The notes: generated by a model not told the origin, from the letters alone. A DNA stretch of 41,558 nt from Roseibium aggregatum (GCF_014692675.1 NZ_JABFCZ010000035.1:1-41558), one strand, 5' to 3'; positions 8,148 to 16,722 are shown, counted from the first letter of the stretch. Made by a program: numbers and translations.

Positions 8148-8176
8148 AAAAAAAAGCCCCGGAAAATCCGGGGCTT
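8148..8176 (-). terminator. Terminator of the CRISPR array transcript
   Basis: A 10-bp perfect stem, AAGCCCCGGA/TCCGGGGCTT with a 3-base loop (8154-8176), is followed on the minus strand by an unbroken run of T (complement of eight A at 8148-8155). On the plus strand it is followed by GGCAGAAT, so it is a poor terminator for cas2 readthrough. It stops transcripts coming leftward out of the array. Confidence 0.8.
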
Positions 8177-8188
8177 GGCAGAATATCG

Positions 8189-9479
8189 AGCTTAGCCGCT
8201 TGGAGATCGTGGGCCAACCGCAACTGTAAAAGAGGAGATGGACTAACCACCCATAGCTTAGCCGCTTGGAGATCGTGGGCCAACCGCAACAAGTCAATGT
8301 GTAGGTCGATGTCGTCTGCCAGCTTAGCCGCTTGGAGATCGTGGGCCAACCGCAACAAGTCGGGGTCGTGATCGCATTTTGAAAACAGCTTAGCCGCTTG
8401 GAGATCGTGGGCCAACCGCAACCAGGGCTTTGAACGCCGGAATTCGCCCCAAAAGCTTAGCCGCTTGGAGATCGTGGGCCAACCGCAACGACAGCTCTTG
8501 GTGCGGCATTGCAACAGCTAGCTTAGCCGCTTGGAGATCGTGGGCCAACCGCAACGCCAGGATGCCTTGGGCAATGACAGTGCCGAGCTTAGCCGCTTGG
8601 AGATCGTGGGCCAACCGCAACTCTTTGCATAGGATGGAAGTCTTTCTCTTTAGCTTAGCCGCTTGGAGATCGTGGGCCAACCGCAACAGGTCATGGTCAT
8701 GCCCTGATCGTGTCTGAAGCTTAGCCGCTTGGAGATCGTGGGCCAACCGCAACCTCGTCGATATGGATTCGTATTGGGAAAAGAGCTTAGCCGCTTGGAG
8801 ATCGTGGGCCAACCGCAACCGGGAAGCCGCGGACACGCATCCTGATTTGAGCTTAGCCGCTTGGAGATCGTGGGCCAACCGCAACGGCGCGCGGTCGGAC
8901 ACTTCGCCTCGCCTAAGCTTAGCCGCTTGGAGATCGTGGGCCAACCGCAACAGGATCTTTCCATCGGCGATCAGATTGCCGAGCTTAGCCGCTTGGAGAT
9001 CGTGGGCCAACCGCAACGCAGGCGTCACACTTCCAGAACGGCAGGTCAGCTTAGCCGCTTGGAGATCGTGGGCCAACCGCAACCGACAGCATCGTCGCTT
9101 GACCTGAGCGTCAAGCTTAGCCGCTTGGAGATCGTGGGCCAACCGCAACCATGCGCCGCGACATGCTCATCCAGATGGGAGCTTAGCCGCTTGGAGATCG
9201 TGGGCCAACCGCAACGGGCGCCGGCGCCGTACCTGTCGCGTGCGCAGCTTAGCCGCTTGGAGATCGTGGGCCAACCGCAACCAGGGCTCTGAACGCCTGT
9301 ATTTCCGCCGAAAGCTTAGCCGCTTGGAGATCGTGGGCCAACCGCAACTCACGGTTAGTGTGTATCCGATCGTGTTCAAGCTTAGCCGCTTGGAGATCGT
9401 GGGCCAACCGCAACTCCTCCGGCTTCGATTCCATTTCAGGCTCGAGCTTAGCCGCTTGGAGATCGTGGGCAACTACAAT
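8189..9479 (-). CRISPR. CRISPR array: 20 repeats of 36 bp, 19 spacers
   Basis: Repeats begin at 8189, 8255, 8321, 8387, 8454, 8520, 8586, 8652, 8718, 8784, 8850, 8916, 8982, 9048, 9114, 9180, 9246, 9313, 9379 and 9445. The first 19 are identical by eye. In the sense of the crRNA (minus strand) the repeat begins GTTGCGGTTGGCCCACGATC and ends AAGCGGCTAAGCT. The last copy (9445-9479) is degenerate: it keeps 26 bases and then reads AACTACAAT. Spacers are 30 bp, except the fourth (8423-8453) and seventeenth (9282-9312) from the cas2 side, which are 31 bp and related to each other. The minus strand is assigned from the tracrRNA, the terminator at 8148-8176 and the GTTG start common in II-C repeats. 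No spacer was seen to match this window. Confidence 0.97.
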
Positions 9480-9592
9480 GGTGCGAGGTTACCCATCGGT
9501 ACAAAGGCAAGAGAAACCAGTTTGAGATCGTCGAAAACCTCGAAGCGGCCCTGGAGCAGTTCAGGAGCGTGACGGCGGAGCTGGAGAGCTAG
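9473..9592 (+). pseudogene. C-terminal gene remnant abutting the array
   Basis: Directly after the decayed last repeat an open frame reads, in parts, CEVTHRYKGKRNQFEIVENL and then AALEQFRSVTAELES before a stop at 9590-9592. The composition (alternating charged and hydrophobic residues, an amphipathic helix at the end) looks like the tail of a real protein, not chance translation. There is no start codon or ribosome binding site: the 5' part is missing and the array takes its place. Family not recognised. It converges on the integrase gene that ends at 9596. Confidence 0.35.
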
Positions 9593-9595
9593 GCT

Positions 9596-11194
9596 TTACG
9601 CAATCGAGACATCAGGCAGTTTGTCGATCTCGCGTTTCCTGACGGCGATTGTAACATCGCCGTAGTCGTCGCCGGCCGTTCGTCCGGCGTGGCCTTGGAT
9701 GGCGTCTGCGATGCGATCTGACAACCCATGAATCCTCGCGTTCGTCTTGAACGCGTGTCGGAAACCGTGGAGCGGCGCGACTTCCGCCGGAACCAGGCCG
9801 GCACCCTTGATCCACTTGGCGACGCGGTTCGAGATTGTTTCTGCGGATTTGACCGGGTCCTGCTTGCCTTCCCGCTTTGGGTAGAACAGGGGGCCTTGCT
9901 CGGTATCCTCCACGAATTTGAGGAAGCCTTGATCGATCAGCTGACGATGCAGCGGCACGTCCCGATAATGGCCGGTCTTGGTCGTGCCGGCATCCGGCGT
10001 GATGCGCAGATAAGGGATGCCGTCTTTCTGCAGGATATCCTGTTTGCGAAGCTGCGTGATCTCTCCGATCCGTGCGCCGGTGAAGTGCGCCAGCCAAGGC
10101 GCCCAGCGCTTTGCGGCAGACAGCTGTATGCTCTCACGCGTCTCTTTCGGCCGTTGATAATTAAATGCGAACTGCAGAACTTTCGCGGCTTCGTCGGCAT
10201 TGTAGCCTTTTTCTCGATTGAGCCGCTTTTTCGGCACCGTCACCGAAGCGGTTATCGCGATCGGGTCGATATATCCATGATTGCCAGCCCATTTCAGGGT
10301 GGATTTCACGGCGCTGAGATAGCGGCTGTTGATCGTCTTCGGCGCCAGGCCTTGCTCGAATTGAAGATGCGACAGCCATTTGCTGATTTTTCTGTTCGTG
10401 ATCGCTGTAACGTTGTCGCTCCCCAGGAACTCGATCAGGCTCTCGATCGGACGCGTGTAGGCTTCCGTTGTTCGACCATCGCCATCGCTCCCTGTCTTGG
10501 CTTTCCTGCAAAGCTTGAACAAGGCGCGAATCGATGTCTCTTCGGGCTGTTTTTCGGAGGTCGTCTGCTCTTGAAACTGCTTTGTCGGGTTGGGCAAATG
10601 GTCCAGTGCCCATTGTGGATGAGTGATCTCCAACTTCGCCTCATCACGTTCACAAGTCCGATGCAGCGCTTCGAGTTCAGCATGGGCAATGAATCGAGCT
10701 AATCGACGCCAACTCGGACTGCCGGCTGGGAAATCATGAAAGCCGTGGGTGCGATATCGCTCAATTGCGTTTCCCAATAGATTGGATATCAGATCATTAT
10801 TAGCCTTTGCGGATGCTATCTCTTTAATTTTATTGATGTGCTGGTCATCAATGAGCGAGTTCGAATATTCGGACGACAGATCGCGAAATTCTTCGTCCAG
10901 CTCCAGTTGCTCTCGATAATGCCGTGCAGCGATTTCCTCGATGGTGAGAGGGCAGAATGCGGGCGGTTGCCGTGCGGGGGAACCGGTCTGAAGGCGTTCT
11001 CGTGCATCGTCAATCTGCCGGTTGAAGCCGGCGATCACCTCGGGCAAGGCACGAAGGGCGACCTGGCGGTCGCCGCCCAGCGCCTTGATCAATTCACGTT
11101 TGCCGATAAGATCGCGCAGCTCCTTGGGAACGCCCATGCGAGCATGAAAGCGACCGCGTCTGTCTTCGTGTAGATGTCTGACCTTGCCTGCCAT
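9596..11194 (-). CDS. Tyrosine integrase of a tRNA-Thr-associated island
   Basis: Site-specific recombinase of 532 residues. The N-terminal part (about 1-70, starting MAGKVRHLHEDRRGRFHARM) resembles the DUF6538 arm-binding domain of large phage-type integrases; a core-binding helical region lies at about 220-310. The catalytic domain has the Arg in HFTGARIGEITQL, a Lys in the following beta hairpin, H476-x-x-R479 (LHGFRHAF), H502 (QGHAGRT) and the nucleophile Y511 (GDDYGDV). All are present, so it may be active. It lies 90 bases from the 3' end of tRNA-Thr and points away from it, the usual arrangement for an element inserted in a tRNA gene. No ribosome binding site is evident before ATG 11194. 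Confidence 0.92.
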   Translation of the reverse strand: MAGKVRHLHEDRRGRFHARMGVPKELRDLIGKRELIKALGGDRQVALRALPEVIAGFNRQIDDARERLQTGSPARQPPAFCPLTIEEIAARHYREQLELDEEFRDLSSEYSNSLIDDQHINKIKEIASAKANNDLISNLLGNAIERYRTHGFHDFPAGSPSWRRLARFIAHAELEALHRTCERDEAKLEITHPQWALDHLPNPTKQFQEQTTSEKQPEETSIRALFKLCRKAKTGSDGDGRTTEAYTRPIESLIEFLGSDNVTAITNRKISKWLSHLQFEQGLAPKTINSRYLSAVKSTLKWAGNHGYIDPIAITASVTVPKKRLNREKGYNADEAAKVLQFAFNYQRPKETRESIQLSAAKRWAPWLAHFTGARIGEITQLRKQDILQKDGIPYLRITPDAGTTKTGHYRDVPLHRQLIDQGFLKFVEDTEQGPLFYPKREGKQDPVKSAETISNRVAKWIKGAGLVPAEVAPLHGFRHAFKTNARIHGLSDRIADAIQGHAGRTAGDDYGDVTIAVRKREIDKLPDVSIA

Positions 11195-11211
11195 TTCGAA
11201 CCGATTTTGTA

Positions 11212-11229
11212 TGCGTCTTTGTAGACGCA
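11212..11229. promoter_or_regulatory. Inverted repeat upstream of the integrase
   Basis: TGCGTC/GACGCA around TTTGTA, 18 bases upstream of the integrase start. The heptamer TTTGTAT occurs on either side. The position between gene and tRNA fits an operator or an arm-type recombinase site; which one cannot be told from sequence. Confidence 0.35.
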
Positions 11230-11284
11230 GTTTGTATAAAACCGGTTATAATGCAAGAGCTTATAAGGATATCAAGTGGTTAGC

Positions 11285-11359
<75 letters not shown>

Positions 11360-11696
11360 ATCTGGCGGGAAGGCGTTAAGGGGCTGGGCCCCGGTCCCGC
11401 GGGTTTCTCGTGGGGTCCTGACAGGTCCGGCGGTGGGCCGGGTTTTTTTCAGGATTTTGAGAAACCGATGCTTGTTCCGGTGGGCGAGCGCCTGCCGGAA
11501 TGCGAGGGCTTTTGCCACAGTTGGCGTGTGGGCGCAAGCGCTATCGGAACGTTTTTTTGCAAAGCCTGTCAAAGATCTTCGGCCGAAGTCCCGCTGCCCC
11601 TTGGCGGGCGCGGTCCGACAGGATAAATCGGGGAGTGAGACCGCCTTGCAAGAAGGCTCAAGCCTGTGGAAAGACGGGCCGGAGAGGCGGCGGACC
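11360..11696. other. Intergenic region, nothing recognised
   Basis: Between tRNA-Thr and the next small gene. It should contain the tRNA promoter (read leftward) and that of the small gene, but no boxes stand out. Short open frames here are GC-driven and unconvincing. Confidence 0.4.
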
Positions 11697-11927
11697 ATGT
11701 CAAAGGACGGGATCACTTCGGCGATGACTAGCGGCAAGGACAACGAGGCCCCAGTCGGCAAAGCACAAGGCGGCAAGGCAGCGGACAACGCCGGCTCTTC
11801 CGCAAAGAAGGCTGCATCGGCGAGCGGGTCAAAGACCCAGTCCCGCGAGGAGCGGCTTGCCGAAGCCCTTCGCGCCAATCTGCGGCGCCGGAAATCGGCG
11901 GCCAAGGGCCGGAAGGCGGAGGACTGA
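11697..11927 (+). CDS. Small basic protein upstream of murA (76 aa)
   Basis: Start chosen at ATG 11697, preceded by GGAGAGGCGG. The protein has a low-complexity Ala/Gly/Ser/Lys-rich first half and a conserved-looking C-terminal helix, EERLAEALRANLRRRKSAAK. Short proteins with this Arg-rich ending (LxEALRxNLxRRK) are commonly found in alphaproteobacterial genomes, and I recall them next to cell envelope genes. Function unknown. No membrane segment or signal peptide. A frame open further upstream (from 11433) has no ribosome binding site and is not used. Confidence 0.7.
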   Translation: MSKDGITSAMTSGKDNEAPVGKAQGGKAADNAGSSAKKAASASGSKTQSREERLAEALRANLRRRKSAAKGRKAED

Positions 11928-12151
11928 CCGGACGGCCGTGCCGGCGCGGAATTCACCGCTCGTCCGGTTGGCTTATCCGTTAAAATGGCGCGATTTGCCG
12001 CTGGACGGGCAAAAAATGGGCCCCTTGCCGCCTTGCATGGGCCACATGTAGCGTATAGACGACGGCATCACTTTTGAGATTGGTCAAGGATAGTCCGGCG
12101 GATTTCGGGGAAGCTCTCAGGATCAGCACGCTTTATTGTCGGGGTGGGAAG

Positions 12152-13441
12152 ATGGACAGCATCAAGGTAGTCGGGGGCCGGGAGCTCAAGGGTGTGATCC
12201 CGATTTCGGGGGCGAAGAATGCCGCCCTGCCGCTGATGATCGCCTCCCTTTTGACCGAAGACACGCTGACGCTGTCCAATGTGCCGCGCCTGCGCGACGT
12301 CGCCCAGCTGACCCAGATCCTGATGAATCACGGCGTCGACTATTCGGTCAACGGCAAGCGCTCCGGCCAGGACGATCTGGACGGCCAGACGGTTCACCTG
12401 ACCGCCCGCGAGATCGTCGACACCACCGCGCCCTATGAACTCGTCTCCAAGATGCGCGCAAGCTTCTGGGTCATCGGCCCTCTGGTGGCGCGCATGCACG
12501 AGGCCCGCGTCTCGCTGCCCGGCGGCTGCGCCATCGGCACCCGCCCGGTCGACTTCTTCATCGAGGGGCTGGAAAAACTCGGCGCCGACATCGACATCGA
12601 CGCCGGCTATGTGGTCGTCAAGGCCCCCGGCGGACTCGTCGGCGACCGGGTGGAGTTTCCGAAAGTTTCGGTCGGCGCGACCCACACCATCATGATGGCC
12701 GCGACCCTTGCCAAGGGCGAGACGGAAATCGTCAATGCCGCCTGCGAACCGGAAGTGGCCGATCTCGCAGCCTGCCTGACCGCCATGGGCGCGAAGATCG
12801 AAGGCGCCGGTACCCCGGTGATCCGCATCCAGGGCGTCGACCGCCTGCATGGTGCCCATCACGCGGTGGTGCCCGACCGGATCGAAACCGGAACCTATGC
12901 CATGGCGGTCGCCATGACCGGCGGCGAGGTGCTCTTGCGTGGTACCCGGGCGAATCTCCTGGATACTGCGCTCGACACCCTGCGCGAGGCCGGAACCGAG
13001 ATCACCGAGGTTCCGGAAGGCCTCAAGGTCTATCGCAACGGCAACGGCATCCAGCCGGTCGATGTCACCACCGAACCGTTCCCTGGCTTCCCGACCGACC
13101 TGCAGGCCCAGTTCATGGCGCTGATGACCATGGCCGGCGGCCAGAGCCGGATCACCGAGACCATCTTCGAAAACCGCTTCATGCACGTCCAGGAACTGGC
13201 CCGCCTCGGCGCCCAGATCCACATCGACGGCAACACGGCAATCGTCGACGGCGTCTCCACCCTGCGCGGCGCACCGGTGATGGCGACCGACCTGCGGGCC
13301 TCCGTGTCCCTGGTCATCGCCGGCCTTGCGGCCGAAGGCGAAACCACCGTCAATCGCGTCTATCACCTGGACCGCGGTTTCGAACGGCTGGAAGACAAGC
13401 TCACCCGCTGCGGCGCGCAGATCGAGCGAATCTCCGGATAA
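12152..13441 (+). CDS. murA: UDP-N-acetylglucosamine 1-carboxyvinyltransferase
   Basis: First committed step of peptidoglycan synthesis in the cytoplasm: transfers enolpyruvate from phosphoenolpyruvate to UDP-GlcNAc; the target of fosfomycin. 429 residues, the usual length. It starts with the family opening MDSIKVVGGRELKGVIPISG, followed by K and N (SGAKNAALP) of the substrate site. The catalytic loop LPGGCAIGTRP carries Cys126, the fosfomycin-sensitive form. Start chosen at ATG 12152 on homology, with GGGTGGGAAG just upstream; the open frame reaches back to 12074 without support. It heads the run murA - small membrane protein - DUF2948 - hisD typical of Hyphomicrobiales. Confidence 0.97.
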   Translation: MDSIKVVGGRELKGVIPISGAKNAALPLMIASLLTEDTLTLSNVPRLRDVAQLTQILMNHGVDYSVNGKRSGQDDLDGQTVHLTAREIVDTTAPYELVSKMRASFWVIGPLVARMHEARVSLPGGCAIGTRPVDFFIEGLEKLGADIDIDAGYVVVKAPGGLVGDRVEFPKVSVGATHTIMMAATLAKGETEIVNAACEPEVADLAACLTAMGAKIEGAGTPVIRIQGVDRLHGAHHAVVPDRIETGTYAMAVAMTGGEVLLRGTRANLLDTALDTLREAGTEITEVPEGLKVYRNGNGIQPVDVTTEPFPGFPTDLQAQFMALMTMAGGQSRITETIFENRFMHVQELARLGAQIHIDGNTAIVDGVSTLRGAPVMATDLRASVSLVIAGLAAEGETTVNRVYHLDRGFERLEDKLTRCGAQIERISG

Positions 13442-13467
13442 CTCCGGCCAGAACGCCGGAGGATGCC

Positions 13468-13680
13468 ATGTCCGCAATGACCATACGGTTTCTGGTTCAG
13501 GCGGGCTTCGGCACCGTCGGCGTGCTCGTCATTGTCTTCGGCGGCTGGCCCTGGGGCGCGGGTGTCGGCACGGCTCTGATCATCTTCGGCCTCTGGCTGG
13601 GTGGCCGTATTTTCAGGCGCATCGCGACGCTGGACGAGATCAAGGCGGATCTGCGTCAGCGGGTCGACGAGGGGCCTTGA
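13468..13680 (+). CDS. Small membrane protein (70 aa)
   Basis: Seventy residues with two hydrophobic segments (about 8-25 and 29-47, the second starting GVGTALIIFGLWLGGRIF) and a charged cytoplasmic-type tail, IATLDEIKADLRQRVDEG. GGAGGATGCC precedes the ATG. It lies 26 bases after murA on the same strand and probably shares its transcript. No family recognised; position and size suggest a small inner membrane protein. Confidence 0.65.
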   Translation: MSAMTIRFLVQAGFGTVGVLVIVFGGWPWGAGVGTALIIFGLWLGGRIFRRIATLDEIKADLRQRVDEGP

Positions 13681-13808
13681 GAACTGCATACCGTTTGCCG
13701 GATTGCCAAATTGTCCATTCCCGTTTAGGTCAACGGCTAAGAAGACCGGTCTGCAGGGCAAGGCCGGCTCCCATCGGATGAGACGGACGCGGGTGTGATT
13801 TGACAGCC

Positions 13809-14246
13809 ATGGATCAGCTGAAACTTGCAGCACTGGACGCGGAAGACCTTGAGGTTCTTTCCGCCCATCTTCAGGACGCGGTTCTGACCGTCGGCGACAT
13901 CCGCTATCTGCCGAAGGAGCGCAAGGCGATCTTCGTGGTGAACCGGTTCGTCTGGGACAAGGCCGCCGACAGGCGCTCCGGTGCGCACGAGCGACGCCGC
14001 GCCGCATTGGCAGTGACCCAGGTGTCCTCCATGAAGTCCAGCCGGATCCGCCAGGATGCCAAGGGCGCCGTTCTGGAACTTCTGGCGGTGACCTTCGAGG
14101 AAGGCGATGCACCGGCGGGCCGGATCAAGCTGGAGTTTGCCGGCGGCGGGACGGTGCTTCTGGACGTCGACTGCATCGAGGCCCAGCTTGCCGACCTGGG
14201 GGCTGCCTGGTCGACGCCGAACAGGCCTGCTCACGATCTGGACTGA
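13809..14246 (+). CDS. DUF2948 family protein
   Basis: 145 residues beginning MDQLKLAALDAEDLEVLSAH, the typical opening of DUF2948 proteins found between murA and hisD in Hyphomicrobiales. The function of the family is not known. The protein is soluble, mixed alpha/beta, with RYLPKERKAIFVVNRFVW and a Cys near the end (LDVDCIEAQLADLG). ATG 13809 is used because it matches the family start; a TTG at 13800 would add three residues. There is no strong ribosome binding site. Confidence 0.85.
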   Translation: MDQLKLAALDAEDLEVLSAHLQDAVLTVGDIRYLPKERKAIFVVNRFVWDKAADRRSGAHERRRAALAVTQVSSMKSSRIRQDAKGAVLELLAVTFEEGDAPAGRIKLEFAGGGTVLLDVDCIEAQLADLGAAWSTPNRPAHDLD

Positions 14247-14300
14247 ATGGAAATTTTAAAGGGCGCAGGCAATTGCGCCCGCCTGGAAGGAGCTTGACGG

Positions 14301-15596
14301 GTGGCGATACGTCTGTCGAACAAGGACGCCGATTTTGAAACCCGCTTCGCCGAATTGCTTGCCGGCAAGCGCGAGGCATCGGAGGATGTCGACCAGATCG
14401 TGCGCGACATTCTGGAGGATGTGCGCAAGCGCGGCGATGCGGCGGTCGTGGACTACACGAAGCGTTTCGACCGTCTGGAGGCTTCAAGCCTTGCCGAACT
14501 CAAGGTAACGGAAGCCGAAATCGAGGAAGCGCTCTCGCAAGTGCCCGAGGCGACGATCGAGGCGCTGAAGCTGGCGCGCGAGCGGATCCACTCCCATCAC
14601 GCCCGCCAGATGCCGAAGGACGACCGCTATACCGACCCGATCGGCGTTGAACTCGGCTCAAGATGGACCGCGGTTGAGGCGGCCGGGATCTATGTGCCCG
14701 GCGGCACCGCGTCTTACCCCAGTTCCGTCCTGATGAATGCCGTGCCCGCGCTGGTTGCCGGCGTGGAGCGCATCGCCATGGTGGTGCCGAGCCCGGACGG
14801 CATCCTCAATCCCCAGGTTCTGGCGGCCGCAAAGATCGCCGGTGTCACCGAGATCTACAAGATCGGCGGAGCCCAGGCCGTAGCGGCCCTTGCCTATGGC
14901 ACGGAGACGATCGCCCCGGTCAGCAAGATCGTCGGTCCGGGCAATGCCTTTGTCGCCGCCGCCAAGCGGCGGGTGTTCGGCACGGTCGGCATCGATATGA
15001 TCGCCGGTCCCTCCGAGGTGCTGGTGGTGGCCGATGCCGAGAACGATCCGGACTGGCTTGCCGCCGATCTCCTGGCCCAGGCCGAACACGATGCGGTCGC
15101 CCAGTCGATCCTGATCACCGACAGCGAGGACCTGGCCGCGGGCGTGGAGCAGGCGGTGGAACGCCAGCTCGCCACCCTGCCGCGGGCCGAGGTCGCCGGC
15201 GCCAGCTGGCGCGATTTCGGCGCGGTGATCGTCGTCGACACGCTTGAAAACGCCATGCCCCTGGTCAACCGGATCGCGGCGGAACACCTGGAACTGGCCG
15301 TCGCCGATCCGGATGCCATGCTGGACAAGGTCCGCAATGCCGGTGCGGTCTTCCTCGGGCGCCATACGCCGGAAGCGATCGGCGATTATGTCGGCGGATC
15401 CAACCACGTTTTGCCGACCGCCCGCTCCGCGCGGTTTTCGTCTGGTCTATCGGTGCTTGACTTCGTCAAGCGCACGTCGATCCTGAAATGTGACGCGGAC
15501 AGTCTCCGGGCGCTCGGCCCGGCGGCCATCACGTTGGGCGAGGCGGAAGGCCTGAGCGGCCATGCCCGCTCGGTTGCAATCAGGCTTAATCTTTAA
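14301..15596 (+). CDS. hisD: Histidinol dehydrogenase
   Basis: Last two steps of histidine synthesis: NAD-dependent oxidation of L-histidinol to L-histidinal and then to L-histidine. 431 residues, full length. Visible family motifs: the zinc site Gln/His in LLAQAEHDAVAQS, the catalytic Glu-His pair in IAAEHLELAV, the Asp of GDYVGGSNHVLPT and the C-terminal zinc His of LSGHARSVAIR. The substrate/NAD region GPGNAFVAAAKR is present. Starts at GTG 14301 with GGAAGGAG 8 bases upstream. Followed after 31 bases by the UPF0262 gene on the same strand. Confidence 0.97.
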   Translation: MAIRLSNKDADFETRFAELLAGKREASEDVDQIVRDILEDVRKRGDAAVVDYTKRFDRLEASSLAELKVTEAEIEEALSQVPEATIEALKLARERIHSHHARQMPKDDRYTDPIGVELGSRWTAVEAAGIYVPGGTASYPSSVLMNAVPALVAGVERIAMVVPSPDGILNPQVLAAAKIAGVTEIYKIGGAQAVAALAYGTETIAPVSKIVGPGNAFVAAAKRRVFGTVGIDMIAGPSEVLVVADAENDPDWLAADLLAQAEHDAVAQSILITDSEDLAAGVEQAVERQLATLPRAEVAGASWRDFGAVIVVDTLENAMPLVNRIAAEHLELAVADPDAMLDKVRNAGAVFLGRHTPEAIGDYVGGSNHVLPTARSARFSSGLSVLDFVKRTSILKCDADSLRALGPAAITLGEAEGLSGHARSVAIRLNL

Positions 15597-15627
15597 CAGG
15601 AACAGGCTGTAAAAGGACAGGCACCGC

Positions 15628-16128
15628 ATGGACGAGGCGCACGGCGAGACTACCGAACCGGCCGGCAGCAGGCTCGTCGACGTCGTACTCGACGAGGCCT
15701 CGATCGCCCGTTCCACGCCGGACGTGGAGCACGACCGGGCCGTCGCCATCTACGACCTGATCGAGGAAAACAGCTTTCAGCCGGTCGGCCAGCCGCCGGC
15801 GAACTACGTGCTCCGCCTGTCAGTTGTCGAAAAGAAGCTCGTGCTCCAGATCAGCCGGGAGGACGGCACCGAGGTCGTCACCCATGTCCTGTCGCTGACG
15901 CCGCTGAGGAAGATCGTCAAGGACTACGACCTGATCTGCCAGAGCTACTACGAAGCGATCCGCCATTCGACGCCGAGCCAGATCGAGGCCATCGACATGG
16001 GCCGGCGCGGCGTGCACAACGAGGGCTCCACGATCCTGATGGAGCGGCTGGAGGGCAAGATCGAGGTCGACATGAAGACCGCCCGCCGTCTCTTCACCCT
16101 TGTCTACGCCCTGCACTGGAAAGGATGA
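15628..16128 (+). CDS. UPF0262 family protein
   Basis: 166 residues. It matches the UPF0262 family of alphaproteobacteria, which regularly sits between hisD and a low-molecular-weight phosphatase gene, by the stretches AIYDLIEENSF, YVLRLSVVEKKLVLQI and RRGVHNEGSTILMERLEGK. The family has no established function. Soluble, no signal peptide. The first 15 residues are poorly conserved in appearance. The start of the next gene follows four bases after the stop, which implies coupled translation. Confidence 0.88.
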   Translation: MDEAHGETTEPAGSRLVDVVLDEASIARSTPDVEHDRAVAIYDLIEENSFQPVGQPPANYVLRLSVVEKKLVLQISREDGTEVVTHVLSLTPLRKIVKDYDLICQSYYEAIRHSTPSQIEAIDMGRRGVHNEGSTILMERLEGKIEVDMKTARRLFTLVYALHWKG

Positions 16129-16132
16129 CGCG

Positions 16133-16585
16133 GTGACCGGGCCGGGCGGCCGTCCGACTGCGGTTCTTTATGCCTGCGGCATGAATGCCGTACGCTCGCC
16201 CATGGCCGCGGCGATCACCCGCCACCTGTTTCCCAACCAGATCTACGTGCGTTCCGCCGGTGTCCGGCAGGGCGAACTCGATCCCTTCGTCGACGCGGTG
16301 ATGGCGGAAATCGGCATCGATACCAGCCGGCATCAGCCCAAGACCTTCGAGGAACTGGACGAGTCCGGTTTCGATCTGATTGTGACCCTGGCGCCGGAAG
16401 CGCACCACAAGGCGCTGGACATGACCCGCACGGAGGCCGTCGACGTGGAATACTGGCCGACCATGGACCCGACGCTTGCCACAGGCAGCCGGGAGCAGAT
16501 CCTGGATGCTTACCGGACCGTGCGCGATCAGCTTCTTGCCCGCATCAAGAAGCGGCTTGAGTGGGCGCCGCCGCCCAGCGGATAA
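16133..16585 (+). CDS. Low-molecular-weight phosphatase family protein
   Basis: 150 residues with the phosphatase loop C-x5-R-S (ACGMNAVRSPM; C15, R21) at the N-terminus and a DP pair (WPTMDPT) near residue 107 in the place of the general acid. Family members remove phosphate from protein tyrosine or act as arsenate reductases; the substrate here is unknown. The loop is CGMNAVRS in place of the common CTGNICRS, a form usual for the copy in this cluster. Start taken as GTG 16133, four bases after the UPF0262 stop with AAGGA upstream; an ATG at 16100 would overlap that gene. Confidence 0.85.
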   Translation: MTGPGGRPTAVLYACGMNAVRSPMAAAITRHLFPNQIYVRSAGVRQGELDPFVDAVMAEIGIDTSRHQPKTFEELDESGFDLIVTLAPEAHHKALDMTRTEAVDVEYWPTMDPTLATGSREQILDAYRTVRDQLLARIKKRLEWAPPPSG

Positions 16586-16722
16586 GGTGCAGGACGCCCT
16601 TGCAGACCCGATTGTCCCGATATCGCACATCTTTATGCGAAATGCGGCAGAAAGAACGGTTCACTTTCGCGGCGCTATCCGTTAGGTTCGCCGCTCATCA
16701 GAAAGCCTAATCAGGATACCCT

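Noticed and set aside
8225..9444. Self-targeting spacers
   Set aside because: No spacer was seen to match other parts of this window; the rest of the genome cannot be checked here.
8134..9572. Several long open frames across the CRISPR array
   Set aside because: They are translations of the repeats (periodic LRLAHDLQAAKL or SLAAWRSWANRN) because the 66-bp period is a multiple of three.
12068..13477. Antisense frame (469 codons) opposite murA
   Set aside because: Gly/His/Asp-rich translation typical of the complement of GC-rich coding DNA; murA is certain.
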